Shown piece after piece: positions 1-8,012 of a stretch of DNA of 64,000 bases (the first letter of the stretch is position 1; each line of letters starts with the position of its first letter). The DNA is from Schauerella fraxinea (GTDB lineage: Bacteria > Pseudomonadota > Gammaproteobacteria > Burkholderiales > Burkholderiaceae_B). The stretch is taken from the NCBI GenBank assembly GCA_030849945.1, contig JAVDKK010000003.1:620001-684000 (forward strand), written 5' to 3'. The translations under genes were made by a program, and so were the position numbers. The notes beneath the pieces were generated by a model. It saw nothing but the letters and a program-made list of their open reading frames with translations. It was not told the DNA's origin and did not search any database.

Positions 1-299
1 TGCACAATATCGGCAGTTGGCGCGTGAAGGAAACCGATCGCATTCACGCCATGCGTACCGAGCTGGAGAAGCTGGGCGCCACCGTCGATTCGGGTCCGGA
101 CTGGTTGCGTGTCACACCGCCTGAGGTGCATGCTTGGCGCGATGCGCACATCGGCACCTGGGACGATCACCGGATGGCCATGTGCTTTTCATTGGCGGCA
201 TTTGGTCCGGCTGCCGTGCGGATTCTCGATCCGGGGTGCGTGAGCAAAACGTTCCCCGATTATTTCGACGTCTACGCCGGACTGCTCACCGAAGGTTGA
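1..299 (+). CDS. aroA: 3-phosphoshikimate 1-carboxyvinyltransferase (EPSP synthase), C-terminal part
   Basis: This is the last ~98 codons of EPSP synthase, which condenses shikimate-3-phosphate with phosphoenolpyruvate in the cytoplasmic shikimate pathway. The frame is open from base 3 and reads NIGSWRVKETDRI, then DDHRMAMCFSLAA and a final CVSKTFPDYF segment. These are the family's conserved KETDR, DHRMAM and KTFP motifs in the expected order. The 5' part lies outside the window; the internal GTG at 24 is not the start. It is followed 83 bases later by cmk, the usual aroA-cmk-rpsA order of proteobacteria. Identity is secure; only the truncation by the window edge limits it. Confidence 0.96.
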   Translation, partial: HNIGSWRVKETDRIHAMRTELEKLGATVDSGPDWLRVTPPEVHAWRDAHIGTWDDHRMAMCFSLAAFGPAAVRILDPGCVSKTFPDYFDVYAGLLTEG

Positions 300-382
300 G
301 TGCCGACGGTAGCGTTTGCCCCCAGCCGCGTTCGTGGCAACACGCATTGCAAGCAATAACCCCGCTTTTCAGGATTTTCCAG

Positions 383-1066
383 ATGTCGTCCACCTCCGCC
401 TCCTTCGCTCCGGTTATTACGATCGACGGCCCGACCGCTTCCGGCAAAGGCACGGTGGCCCATGGCGTGGCCGTCGCGCTGGGTTGGGCCGTGCTCGATA
501 GCGGCGCGTTGTACCGCCTGACGGCATTGGCCGCCATCGAACGCGATATCGCCCCCGATGCGCAGGACGAAATCGCGGCAGTCGCCCAGGCGCTCGACGT
601 CCGGTTCGACGGCGGCGCGATTCTGTTGGAAGGACGCGACGTTACCGAAGCGATTCGGGACGAGCGCGTGGGCAACATGGCGTCTTGCGTGGCCGCGTTC
701 CCGGCGGTTCGCGCAGCGCTCCTCGCCCGGCAACGGGCATTCCGGCAGGCGCCGGGCCTGGTTGCCGACGGTCGCGACATGGGTACTGTGGTGTTCCCCG
801 ATGCGCCCCTGAAGGTGTTTCTGGTGGCCGATGTCGAGGCCCGCGCCCAAAGGCGGTGTAAGCAGTTGATCGACAAGGGAATTCCTGCTAACCTCACAGA
901 CCTCCTGCGCGATATGCGAGAACGGGATGCGCGCGATACACAACGCGCCGCCGCACCGCTCAAGCCCGCACAGGACGCAAAGCAGCTGGATTCGTCGAAT
1001 CTCACTGCCGAGCAAACGATTCAAACCATTCTCGATTACTGGCGCGATGTCGCGCCGGCTAGCTAA
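383..1066 (+). CDS. cmk: Cytidylate (CMP/dCMP) kinase
   Basis: A 227-residue nucleoside monophosphate kinase that phosphorylates CMP and dCMP with ATP in the cytoplasm. A P-loop GPTASGKGT lies at residues 16-24, followed by LDSGALYR (the CMP-contacting region) and DGRDMGTVVFPDA near residues 128-140. The length matches the family (about 220-230). The open frame extends upstream to 134 in a region overlapping aroA, but similarity begins just before the P-loop, so ATG 383 is chosen; no strong Shine-Dalgarno is visible before it. It sits between aroA and rpsA, as in most proteobacteria. Confidence 0.95.
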   Translation: MSSTSASFAPVITIDGPTASGKGTVAHGVAVALGWAVLDSGALYRLTALAAIERDIAPDAQDEIAAVAQALDVRFDGGAILLEGRDVTEAIRDERVGNMASCVAAFPAVRAALLARQRAFRQAPGLVADGRDMGTVVFPDAPLKVFLVADVEARAQRRCKQLIDKGIPANLTDLLRDMRERDARDTQRAAAPLKPAQDAKQLDSSNLTAEQTIQTILDYWRDVAPAS

Positions 1067-1171
1067 GGGTGGTGTTTACGCCCTAGAAGTGCTCCGGCTG
1101 TTTGGTAAGCGCCAATAGGTTTTTCTGACTCCACTGTTGCGGCCAATCCGTGACGGTGTGTTTATTTAACG

Positions 1172-1185
1172 GGTCCCTCGGGACC
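1172..1185 (+). promoter_or_regulatory. Small hairpin in the rpsA leader
   Basis: GGTCC-CTCG-GGACC forms a 5-bp stem with a tetraloop ending 15 bases before the rpsA ATG. No good Shine-Dalgarno precedes that ATG. S1 of enterobacteria represses its own translation through a structured leader without a strong ribosome site, so this hairpin may be part of such a leader. That role is inference; only the stem is seen. Confidence 0.35.
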
Positions 1186-1200
1186 GATGGGTTTCCATTA

Positions 1201-2913
1201 ATGTCTTCCGTTCCCTCGTCCGCGCTTGGCGGAGAAAGTTTCGCCGACCTTTTTGCACAGAGCCTTAAAAACCAGGACATGAAGTCCGGTGAGGTCATCA
1301 GTGCTGAAGTCGTTCGCATCGACCACAATTTCGTCGTCGTCAACGCCGGTCTGAAATCCGAAGCGCTCATTCCGCTCGAAGAATTCCTGAACGATCAAGG
1401 CGAACTCGAAGTCAACCCCGGCGATTTCGTCTCGGTTGCCATCGATTCGCTCGAAAACGGCTACGGCGACACCATCTTGTCGCGTGACCGCGCCAAGCGT
1501 CTGTCGGCCTGGCTGCAACTCGAGCGCGCGCTCGAGGACGGCGAGCTGGTTACCGGCACGATCACGGGCAAGGTCAAGGGCGGCCTGACCGTCATGACCA
1601 ACGGCATCCGCGCGTTCCTGCCGGGTTCGCTGGTCGACCTGCGTCCTGTCAAGGACACCACGCCGTACGAAGGCAAGACGCTCGAGTTCAAGGTTATCAA
1701 ACTCGATCGCAAGCGTAACAACGTCGTGCTGTCGCGTCGTCAAGTGCTGGAAGCCAGCATGGGCGAAGAGCGTCAAAAGCTGCTCGAAACGCTGCACGAA
1801 GGCGCCATCGTCAAGGGCGTCGTCAAGAACATCACCGACTACGGCGCCTTTGTGGACCTGGGCGGCATCGATGGTCTGTTGCACATCACCGATATGGCAT
1901 GGCGTCGTGTGCGTCACCCGTCGGAAGTCCTGCAAGTGGGTCAAGAAGTCGAAGCCAAGGTCCTCAAGTTCGACCAAGAGAAGAGCCGCGTCTCCCTGGG
2001 CGTCAAGCAGCTCGGCGAAGATCCTTGGGTGGGCCTGGCCCGTCGTTACCCGCAAGGCACCCGTTTGTTCGGTAAGGTCACGAACCTCACCGATTACGGC
2101 GCCTTCGTCGAAGTCGAAGCCGGCATCGAAGGTCTGGTCCACGTGTCCGAAATGGACTGGACCAACAAGAACGTCGACCCGCGCAAGGTTGTTACTTTGG
2201 GCGAAGAAGTCGAAGTCATGGTTCTCGAGATCGACGAAGATCGTCGCCGCATCTCGCTGGGCATGAAGCAGTGCCGTCAAAACCCGTGGGAAGAGTTCTC
2301 GACGAACTTCAAGCGCGGCGACAAGGTCAGCGGCGCCATCAAGTCGATCACCGACTTCGGCGTGTTCGTTGGTCTGCCTGGCGGCATCGACGGTCTGGTT
2401 CACCTTTCGGATCTGTCGTGGACCGAAACGGGCGAAGAAGCCGTTCGCAACTTCAAGAAGGGCGACGAGATCGAAGCCGTTGTGCTCGGTATCGACACCG
2501 ACAAGGAACGCATCTCGCTGGGCATCAAACAGCTGGAAGGCGATCCGTTCAACAACTTCGTCGCTACCTATGAGAAGGGTGCTGTCGTTCCGGGTACCGT
2601 GAAGTCGGTCGAAGCCAAGGGTGCTGTCGTGACCCTGTCGGTGGACGTCGAAGGTTACCTGCGCGCGTCGGAAATCTCGTCGGGCCGCGTCGAAGACGCA
2701 ACGACGGCATTGAAGGCCGGCGAAAACGTCGAAGCCATGATCATCAACGTCGACCGCAAGACGCGTTCGATCCAGTTGTCGATCAAGGCCCGCGATAACG
2801 CCGAAACCGCAGAATCGCTCCAGCGCATGTCGGATGCCAGCGCCTCCTCGGGTACCACCAACCTGGGTGCGTTGCTCAAGGCCAAGCTGGATCAGGCTCG
2901 CAACGACGGCTGA
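1201..2913 (+). CDS. rpsA: 30S ribosomal protein S1
   Basis: A 570-residue S1 protein of the small ribosomal subunit that binds mRNA and unwinds it at initiation. Six S1-type OB-fold repeats can be followed, several carrying the pattern ITDYGAFV/LTDYGAFV/ITDFGVFV then GLLH/GLVHVSEM and RISLGMKQ. The length equals that of Bordetella-type S1. The open frame reaches back to 1150, but homologous sequence starts at MSSVPSSALGGESFADLF, so ATG 1201 is used. Codon use is strongly biased, as expected for a highly expressed gene. The stop is 3 bases before the ihfB GTG, so translation of the two is probably coupled. Confidence 0.98.
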   Translation: MSSVPSSALGGESFADLFAQSLKNQDMKSGEVISAEVVRIDHNFVVVNAGLKSEALIPLEEFLNDQGELEVNPGDFVSVAIDSLENGYGDTILSRDRAKRLSAWLQLERALEDGELVTGTITGKVKGGLTVMTNGIRAFLPGSLVDLRPVKDTTPYEGKTLEFKVIKLDRKRNNVVLSRRQVLEASMGEERQKLLETLHEGAIVKGVVKNITDYGAFVDLGGIDGLLHITDMAWRRVRHPSEVLQVGQEVEAKVLKFDQEKSRVSLGVKQLGEDPWVGLARRYPQGTRLFGKVTNLTDYGAFVEVEAGIEGLVHVSEMDWTNKNVDPRKVVTLGEEVEVMVLEIDEDRRRISLGMKQCRQNPWEEFSTNFKRGDKVSGAIKSITDFGVFVGLPGGIDGLVHLSDLSWTETGEEAVRNFKKGDEIEAVVLGIDTDKERISLGIKQLEGDPFNNFVATYEKGAVVPGTVKSVEAKGAVVTLSVDVEGYLRASEISSGRVEDATTALKAGENVEAMIINVDRKTRSIQLSIKARDNAETAESLQRMSDASASSGTTNLGALLKAKLDQARNDG

Positions 2914-2916
2914 TCC

Positions 2917-3273
2917 GTGACCAAGTCGGAGCTGATCGCAGCGCTGGCGGCCCGCTATCCCCAGTTGGCCGCCCGCGACACCGATTACGCCGTCAAGACC
3001 GTTCTGGATGCGATGACCCAAGCCTTGGCTTCGGGTCAGCGCATCGAGATCCGCGGTTTTGGCAGTTTCTCGCTGTCGCAGCGTTCGCCCCGCGTCGGTC
3101 GCAACCCGAAATCCGGTGAGCAAGTGCTGGTGCCTGGTAAGCAGGTGCCGCATTTCAAAGCCGGTAAGGAGTTGCGCGAGCGGGTAGATCTCGATGGTGT
3201 GGAGGGGGATCGCGTATCGGACGACACGCTCGATGCGCATACCTCCACCCTCGACGCGCATGTCATGCATTGA
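2917..3273 (+). CDS. ihfB: Integration host factor subunit beta
   Basis: A 118-residue DNA-bending protein of the HU/IHF family that pairs with IHF-alpha. The N-terminus (KSELIAALAARYPQL), the arm region (IEIRGFGSFSLSQR) and RVGRNPKSGEQVLVPGKQVPHFKAGKELRERV are all typical. GTG 2917 is the start because the conserved MTKSELI begins there and it follows the rpsA stop by 3 bases. The protein is longer than the roughly 94 residues of E. coli IHF-beta. The tail contains two copies of TLDAH, from an imperfect 21-bp tandem duplication at 3226-3267 that runs up to the stop codon. Confidence 0.96.
   Translation: MTKSELIAALAARYPQLAARDTDYAVKTVLDAMTQALASGQRIEIRGFGSFSLSQRSPRVGRNPKSGEQVLVPGKQVPHFKAGKELRERVDLDGVEGDRVSDDTLDAHTSTLDAHVMH
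3226..3267 (+). repeat. 21-bp tandem duplication in the 3' end of ihfB
   Basis: Two imperfect 21-bp copies (3226-3246 and 3247-3267), both with CTCGAYGCGCAT in the core, encode the repeated TLDAH of the IHF-beta tail. The second copy ends 3 bases before the TGA. The period is a multiple of three, so the frame is kept. Confidence 0.6.
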
Positions 3274-3293
3274 CGGTTACGTTTGAGTACGAG

Positions 3294-3320
3294 AAGGGCC
3301 ACGCTAGCGTGGCCCTTTTT
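3294..3320 (+). terminator. Rho-independent terminator after ihfB
   Basis: A perfect palindrome, AAGGGCCACG-CTAG-CGTGGCCCTT, is followed by a T tract. It lies 20 bases after the ihfB stop and ends the rpsA-ihfB transcript. Confidence 0.9.
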
Positions 3321-3464
3321 CATTGTGTGAACGGATAATTCCTCGCGGGCGTCATCGGCTGCCCCGAATTGCGGCACGTCTTGTGCTTGGCGCACCGATG
3401 CGGTGCTGTGGCATGCCGCGATCCGACTTACAATTGCCGATCTCGCACTAATTGGAGCGTTCTC

Positions 3465-3788
3465 ATGCGCTATGTCGTCTGGGCCTTACGGCTGGTGATT
3501 TTCGTTGTGGTCCTGATGTTCGCCCTGAAAAATACGGATCCGGTTTCCGTCAAATTCTGGGGTGATTACGTGGTGCCCGATTTGCCGCTGATCGTCGTCA
3601 TGCTGGCCGTGTTCGTCGTGGGTGCGATTTTCGGTTTGCTCTTGATGGTTCCGGCTGCAATGCGCCGCCGCCGCGAGATGGTGCGCATGAAGCGCGAGCT
3701 GGATCGCCTCCAGGCCGCAGTGGGCGGTACGCCCGTGAACACAACGGTGTTGCCGCCTGAGGCGGTGGCGCCGATGTCGCCGCTGTAA
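3465..3788 (+). CDS. lapA: LapA domain inner-membrane protein (DUF1049)
   Basis: A 107-residue membrane protein of the LapA family, which works with LapB in control of lipopolysaccharide assembly. Two hydrophobic segments (about residues 4-20 and 42-64) flank the conserved KNTDPVSVKFWGD segment, followed by a basic, helical cytoplasmic tail (RRRREMVRMKRELDRLQ). The start ATG has GGAG nine bases upstream. Family members are about 90-110 residues long. It lies upstream of lapB, as in E. coli (yciS-yciM). Confidence 0.88.
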   Translation: MRYVVWALRLVIFVVVLMFALKNTDPVSVKFWGDYVVPDLPLIVVMLAVFVVGAIFGLLLMVPAAMRRRREMVRMKRELDRLQAAVGGTPVNTTVLPPEAVAPMSPL

Positions 3789-3912
3789 GCGCGCACCACG
3801 AATCTCCCAGCGCGTCTGTGTTGGGTTAGGCGTGCCGCCGGTCGATCCGGCCGCACGCTGCTATTTAGGGCGCGCCTTGCGCCCTCAACGTTTTTTCAAG
3901 CGAGTCGGCGAT

Positions 3913-5130
3913 TTGGATTTCGAACCTTGGTGGTTGATCTTCTTGCCCGTCGTGTTCGGCCTGGGCTGGTTGGCCGCACGCGTCGATATCCGTCAGATGT
4001 TGAGCGAAACGCGCACGCTGCCGGATTCCTATTTTCGCGGCCTTAATTTTCTGCTTAACGAGCAGCCCGATCGCGCGATCGATGCGTTCGTCGAAGTCGC
4101 CAAGCTCGATTCCGAGACGACCGAATTGCACTTTGCCTTGGGCAGCTTGTTTCGGCGCCGCGGCGAGATGGAGCGGGCGATCCGCGTGCATCAAAGTCTG
4201 TTGAACCGATCTGATCTGCCCAATGTCGAGCGTGAGCACGCGCAGCACGAGCTGGCCCAGGACTTCTTGAAAGCCGGCATGCTTGATCGGGCAGAGTCGG
4301 GTTTCGAGGGGCTGAAGGAGACGCGCTATGCGCTGCCCGCGATGCGGTCCTTGATCCGCATTTATGAGTCCGAGCACGATTGGCCGCGGGCCATCGAGGC
4401 AGTGAAAACATTGCGCGGCCTGGTCGATGAGCCCGTGCCCCAATTGGTGCATTACCACTGCGAACAGGCGCAGATGGCGCTTGAGCGCAATCCGCCCGAT
4501 TTCAATGCCGCTCAGGTGGCGCTGGATGCTGCCGACCACGCGATCGAAGCCGGCACCGGCGCCGCAACCGCAAGCAAGGCGTCCACGGCGCGCGTGGCGA
4601 TGATTCGCGCCCAACTGGCGGTCAAGCAGGGCAAGCCGCACGAAGAGCGGATGCATTTACGCAGCGTGCTGGCGCACATGCCGGAGTACGCCGGCCTGGT
4701 GGCTGAATCGTTGCTGCGCAATTACCGCGAAGCCGGCCAAGCTGCCGAAGGCTTGGCCGTGCTCACGCAGCAGTATGCCCACGCGCCATCGCTGGATGTT
4801 TTCGATGTGGTGTTTCGCGAGATGCGAGCCCAGCACGGTGTGGATCCGGCGTGGGCCTTTGCGCGCGCCGCATTGGCGCAGCATCCGTCGCTGTTGGGGC
4901 TGGATCGGTTGATCGAAGCTGAACTCGCGACCAAGGGTGCAAGCGGTGAGCCGCCGGTGCCCGGCGCCGATCTGACCTTGCTGCGCAGCCTGATTCACAA
5001 GCATACGCAGCGGCTCGATCGCTATGCCTGCCGCCACTGCGGTTTTCAGGCCCGACGATTTTATTGGCAATGCCCGGGGTGTAATTCATGGGAAACCTAC
5101 TCGCCCCGTCGACTGGAAGAACTCGAATGA
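3913..5130 (+). CDS. lapB: Lipopolysaccharide assembly protein LapB (YciM)
   Basis: A 405-residue TPR protein anchored in the inner membrane, the LapB family that tunes LpxC turnover and so lipopolysaccharide output. It begins with an N-terminal membrane anchor (DFEPWWLIFLPVVFGLGWLAAR). TPR-like helical repeats follow (SYFRGLNFLLNEQPDRAIDAF), and a C-terminal rubredoxin-like knuckle has CRHC and CPGC near residues 374-391. The frame is open from 3832, but homologues begin at (M)DFEPWW, so TTG 3913 is the likely start. It overlaps hldA by four bases (ATGA). Confidence 0.92.
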   Translation: MDFEPWWLIFLPVVFGLGWLAARVDIRQMLSETRTLPDSYFRGLNFLLNEQPDRAIDAFVEVAKLDSETTELHFALGSLFRRRGEMERAIRVHQSLLNRSDLPNVEREHAQHELAQDFLKAGMLDRAESGFEGLKETRYALPAMRSLIRIYESEHDWPRAIEAVKTLRGLVDEPVPQLVHYHCEQAQMALERNPPDFNAAQVALDAADHAIEAGTGAATASKASTARVAMIRAQLAVKQGKPHEERMHLRSVLAHMPEYAGLVAESLLRNYREAGQAAEGLAVLTQQYAHAPSLDVFDVVFREMRAQHGVDPAWAFARAALAQHPSLLGLDRLIEAELATKGASGEPPVPGADLTLLRSLIHKHTQRLDRYACRHCGFQARRFYWQCPGCNSWETYSPRRLEELE

Positions 5131-6068
5131 TGGAATTTCCAACGCGCGCCATCCAGGGCGTGCGGGTGCTTGTGGTCGGCGATGTGATGCTCGACCGATA
5201 TTGGTTTGGCGAAGTCGATCGGATTTCGCCGGAAGCCCCGGTACCCGTGGTGCGTGTTGCGCGCCGCGAGGATCGTCTGGGTGGCGCAGCCAACGTGGCG
5301 CGCAACATCGTGTCGCTGGGCGCGCGCGCCACGCTGATCGGGGCCATCGGAGCCGATGAAGCTGGCGAGCGCATTCGCGCGCTTGCCGCCGATGACGGCA
5401 TCCACGCCGCACTGCTTACCGATGCCGCGCTTCCCACGACGTTGAAGATGCGCGTGCTGGGTCGGCAACAGCAGTTGCTGCGCGTGGACTTTGAGGCGAT
5501 CCCCGAACCCGCATGCATGGATGCGATCACGGCCGAATTCGAGCGTCAACTGGCCGATCACGACATCGTGGTGCTGTCCGACTATGCCAAAGGCGTCCTC
5601 GACCGCGTGGTCGACCTGATCGCCATGGCACGTGCCGCTGGCGTGCCGGTTTTGGTCGACCCCAAGGGCGATGACTACACCCGCTATGCCGGCGTGTCAC
5701 TCGTCACACCCAATCGCTCGGAAATGCAGCAGGCGGTGGGCAATTGGAAGAGCGAGGCCCAACTCGATGAGCGCGCGCAAGCGTTGCGCCGCGAATTGGC
5801 CCTCGAGGCGTTGCTCGTCACCCGGTCCGAGCAGGGCATGACCCTATTCACCGAGGCGGGCCGCGATCACGTCGATGCGCAGGCGCACGAAGTATTCGAT
5901 GTCTCGGGCGCAGGCGATACGGTGCTGGCCACGCTGGCCGTATCGCGCGCAGCGGGATTATCCTGGTCCGATGCGATGCGTTGGGCCAATCGGGCCGGCG
6001 GTGTCGTCGTCGGTAAATTGGGTACCTCCACGGTTACGGCCGCGGAGTTGGAAGGAGAGTCATCATGA
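5127..6068 (+). CDS. hldA: D-glycero-beta-D-manno-heptose-7-phosphate kinase
   Basis: A 313-residue PfkB-family sugar kinase that makes heptose 1,7-bisphosphate for the lipopolysaccharide inner core. Visible motifs are DVMLDRYWFG, GGAANVARN, VLSDYAKGVL, DPKGDDYTRYAG and the catalytic DVSGAGDTVLA near the C-terminus. It has only the kinase half; the adenylyltransferase half of E. coli HldE is absent and must be encoded elsewhere (hldC). ATG 5127 overlaps the lapB stop and has GGAAGA upstream; a second ATG at 5130 is possible. It overlaps hldD by four bases, so the heptose genes are translationally coupled. Confidence 0.94.
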   Translation: MMEFPTRAIQGVRVLVVGDVMLDRYWFGEVDRISPEAPVPVVRVARREDRLGGAANVARNIVSLGARATLIGAIGADEAGERIRALAADDGIHAALLTDAALPTTLKMRVLGRQQQLLRVDFEAIPEPACMDAITAEFERQLADHDIVVLSDYAKGVLDRVVDLIAMARAAGVPVLVDPKGDDYTRYAGVSLVTPNRSEMQQAVGNWKSEAQLDERAQALRRELALEALLVTRSEQGMTLFTEAGRDHVDAQAHEVFDVSGAGDTVLATLAVSRAAGLSWSDAMRWANRAGGVVVGKLGTSTVTAAELEGESS

Positions 6069-7054
6069 TCGTCGTCACCGGCGCAGCAGGATTCATCGGC
6101 AGCAATCTGGTCAAAGGCCTGAACCAGCGCGGCATCGACAACATCATCGCCGTGGACGATCTGACGGAGGGCGACAAGTTTCGCAACCTCGCCGATCTCA
6201 AGATTGCCGATTACCTGGATCGCGATGTGTTTCGCTCACGTGTGGCCAATGGCGCGTTGCCCGTCGTGACCGCCATCCTGCATCAAGGCGCATGTTCGGA
6301 CACGACCGAACGCAATGGCGCCTACATGATGGACAACAATTATCGGGTGTCGCTCGAGCTTCTCGAGTATGCGCAGAGCAACGGCATTCCGTTGATCTAC
6401 GCCTCGTCGGCGGCCGTGTACGGTGCCTCCGAGGTCTATCGCGAAGAGCCGGCGAATGAAGGGCCGCTCAATGTGTACGGCTACTCGAAGCTCCTGTTTG
6501 ATCAAGTGGTGCGGCAACGCGAATCGCGGCGCACCGCACAGGTCGTCGGATTGCGCTACTTCAATGTTTATGGCCCGCGCGAGCAGCACAAAGGCCGCAT
6601 GGCGTCGGTGGCCTTCCACAACATGAATCAGTTCCTGGCCGAAGGCCATGTGCGCCTGTTTGCCGGCTGGGACGGCTATGGCGACGGCGAGCAAAGCCGC
6701 GATTTCATTTCGGTGGACGACGTGGTCGCCGTCAATCTTCACTTCCTGGATCATCCCGAGCAATCGGGCATCTTCAACTGCGGCACGGGTCGCGCGCAAC
6801 CGTTCAACGATATCGCCGCTGCCGTGGTCAATACCTTGCGTGCCGAGCAAGGCGTGCCGCAAGCGTCGCTGCAGGAACTCGTGGCTGCGGGCTTGATCCG
6901 GTATATCCCGTTTCCAGACGACTTGAAAGGACGCTATCAGAGCTTTACGCAGGCTGACGTGACGCAGTTGCGCGGCGCGGGGTTTGCGGCACCGATGCGA
7001 GATGTGCGTACCGGCGTGACCGAGTACGTGCAAACTTGGCGCGCGCGCAAGTAA
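6065..7054 (+). CDS. hldD: ADP-L-glycero-D-manno-heptose 6-epimerase
   Basis: A 329-residue extended short-chain dehydrogenase that converts ADP-D-glycero- to ADP-L-glycero-D-manno-heptose, the last step of core heptose synthesis. The Rossmann motif GAAGFIGSNLV is at residues 5-15. HQGACSDTTE, SSAAVYG and the catalytic YGYSKLLFD (Tyr-x3-Lys) follow in order, then FNVYGPREQHKGRMASV, a signature of this family. GGAGAG precedes the ATG, which overlaps the hldA stop. It is the last gene of the lapA-lapB-hldA-hldD run. Confidence 0.96.
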   Translation: MIVVTGAAGFIGSNLVKGLNQRGIDNIIAVDDLTEGDKFRNLADLKIADYLDRDVFRSRVANGALPVVTAILHQGACSDTTERNGAYMMDNNYRVSLELLEYAQSNGIPLIYASSAAVYGASEVYREEPANEGPLNVYGYSKLLFDQVVRQRESRRTAQVVGLRYFNVYGPREQHKGRMASVAFHNMNQFLAEGHVRLFAGWDGYGDGEQSRDFISVDDVVAVNLHFLDHPEQSGIFNCGTGRAQPFNDIAAAVVNTLRAEQGVPQASLQELVAAGLIRYIPFPDDLKGRYQSFTQADVTQLRGAGFAAPMRDVRTGVTEYVQTWRARK

Positions 7055-7556
7055 CGTTGGTATGACTCGGGTCACGCTTGCGTAAGACTCAAGCGAAGCC
7101 CAGGTAAAGCGTCACACGCAAATGGGCGCAAGTGAAGCCCATGCAAAGGCCATGCAAAGCCAACCTGTAGCGTCGGGCGCCAGTGAAGCGCACGCAGCGT
7201 TATGGGTATCGCCTGGCACGCCGGGTAGTTCTGCGCAGGGGTGTTTTCATGCACGCATGGCGCTTACGCGATGCGTTGGGCGTGATGATGAAGCGGTGCG
7301 GAGGTGAATGTTCCTGCCGCGCTTCTTTATCGGAGCATCGCCCATGAATCCTTTTCTTCACGACCCTGTCGCATGTTCGGCATCACCTGTGTCGCCTGCG
7401 CATTCAGCGGCTTCGACGCGTTTTCCGCTGAGCACGATGCCGCCGTCCAAGGCGCTTTCCTCGTCCGACACGAATCGTCCGTCTAGGTCTCCCGCGTGCG
7501 ACACACAAGTCTTGTCGAATACGCGTCACCCGTCGAATACGTCTTTTTCGTGGGAT
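7055..7556. other. Non-coding or weakly coding stretch with short repeats before the comEA-like gene
   Basis: About 500 bases with no convincing gene. Between 7088 and 7200 a loose motif CAAGTGAAGCCCATGC recurs (near 7090, 7129 and 7180), and CCATGCAAAG is directly repeated at 7139-7160. Further on, GTCGAATACG occurs at 7514-7523 and 7532-7541, with a near-inverted copy at 7576-7585. The frame of the comEA-like gene stays open back to 7308, but that part encodes a Ser/Thr-rich, low-complexity sequence. No clear promoter or terminator is seen. Confidence 0.5.
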
Positions 7557-8012
7557 ATGCCGGCCGCGTTCGAGACGTATTCGAAGTTCGATACCCGTCA
7601 TGCGCGATCGGCCACCTTTGCCTGCCTTGTACTGGCGGTCGGTCTGCACGCTGGCGTGGCGCATGCCGTCGATCTGAACACGGCATCGGCCGATGCATTG
7701 CAGGCGTTGCGTGGGGTAGGGCCAAAAACCGCGGCGATTATCGTTCAGGAACGCGAGCGGGCAGGGCGCTTCGAATCGCTCGAGGATCTGTCCGATCGCG
7801 TGCGGGGGTTGGGTCAAAAGAAGGTCCGTGCGTTGCACACACAGGGTTTGCGTGTCGATGAGTCAGGCCCATCGGCCGCGCCTGCGGTGGTGCCGGCCGC
7901 GCGTGCAACGCGCAACCCCAATATCGCTACGCCGGTTCTGACGACGCCGTCGTCTGCGCGTTATGATCATCAGCATGAAAACCTATCCCACTCTCGAACA
8001 AACCGTCGGTGA
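7557..8012 (+). CDS. ComEA-like helix-hairpin-helix protein, secreted
   Basis: A ~151-residue protein with a signal peptide (hydrophobic ATFACLVLAVGLHAGVAHA) followed by a ComEA-type helix-hairpin-helix domain. VDLNTASADALQALRGVGPKTAAIIVQERERAGRFESLEDL shows the GVGPK hairpin and the downstream second hairpin GLGQKKV. Such proteins bind DNA in the periplasm during transformation. ATG 7557 is the only start that places a signal peptide near the N-terminus, but the frame is open from 7308. The 3' end overlaps cysM by 38 bases in another frame, and the last ~50 residues are low-complexity. Family assignment is firm; a role in competence is inferred. Confidence 0.72.
   Translation: MPAAFETYSKFDTRHARSATFACLVLAVGLHAGVAHAVDLNTASADALQALRGVGPKTAAIIVQERERAGRFESLEDLSDRVRGLGQKKVRALHTQGLRVDESGPSAAPAVVPAARATRNPNIATPVLTTPSSARYDHQHENLSHSRTNRR

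Noticed and set aside
1198..3270. A 690-codon open frame on the minus strand opposite rpsA and ihfB
   Set aside because: It is a shadow of the strongly biased codons of rpsA; the plus-strand S1 and IHF assignments are certain.
7122..7307. A 61-codon frame with GASEAHA repeats
   Set aside because: Composed of short DNA repeats, without ribosome site or conserved sequence.
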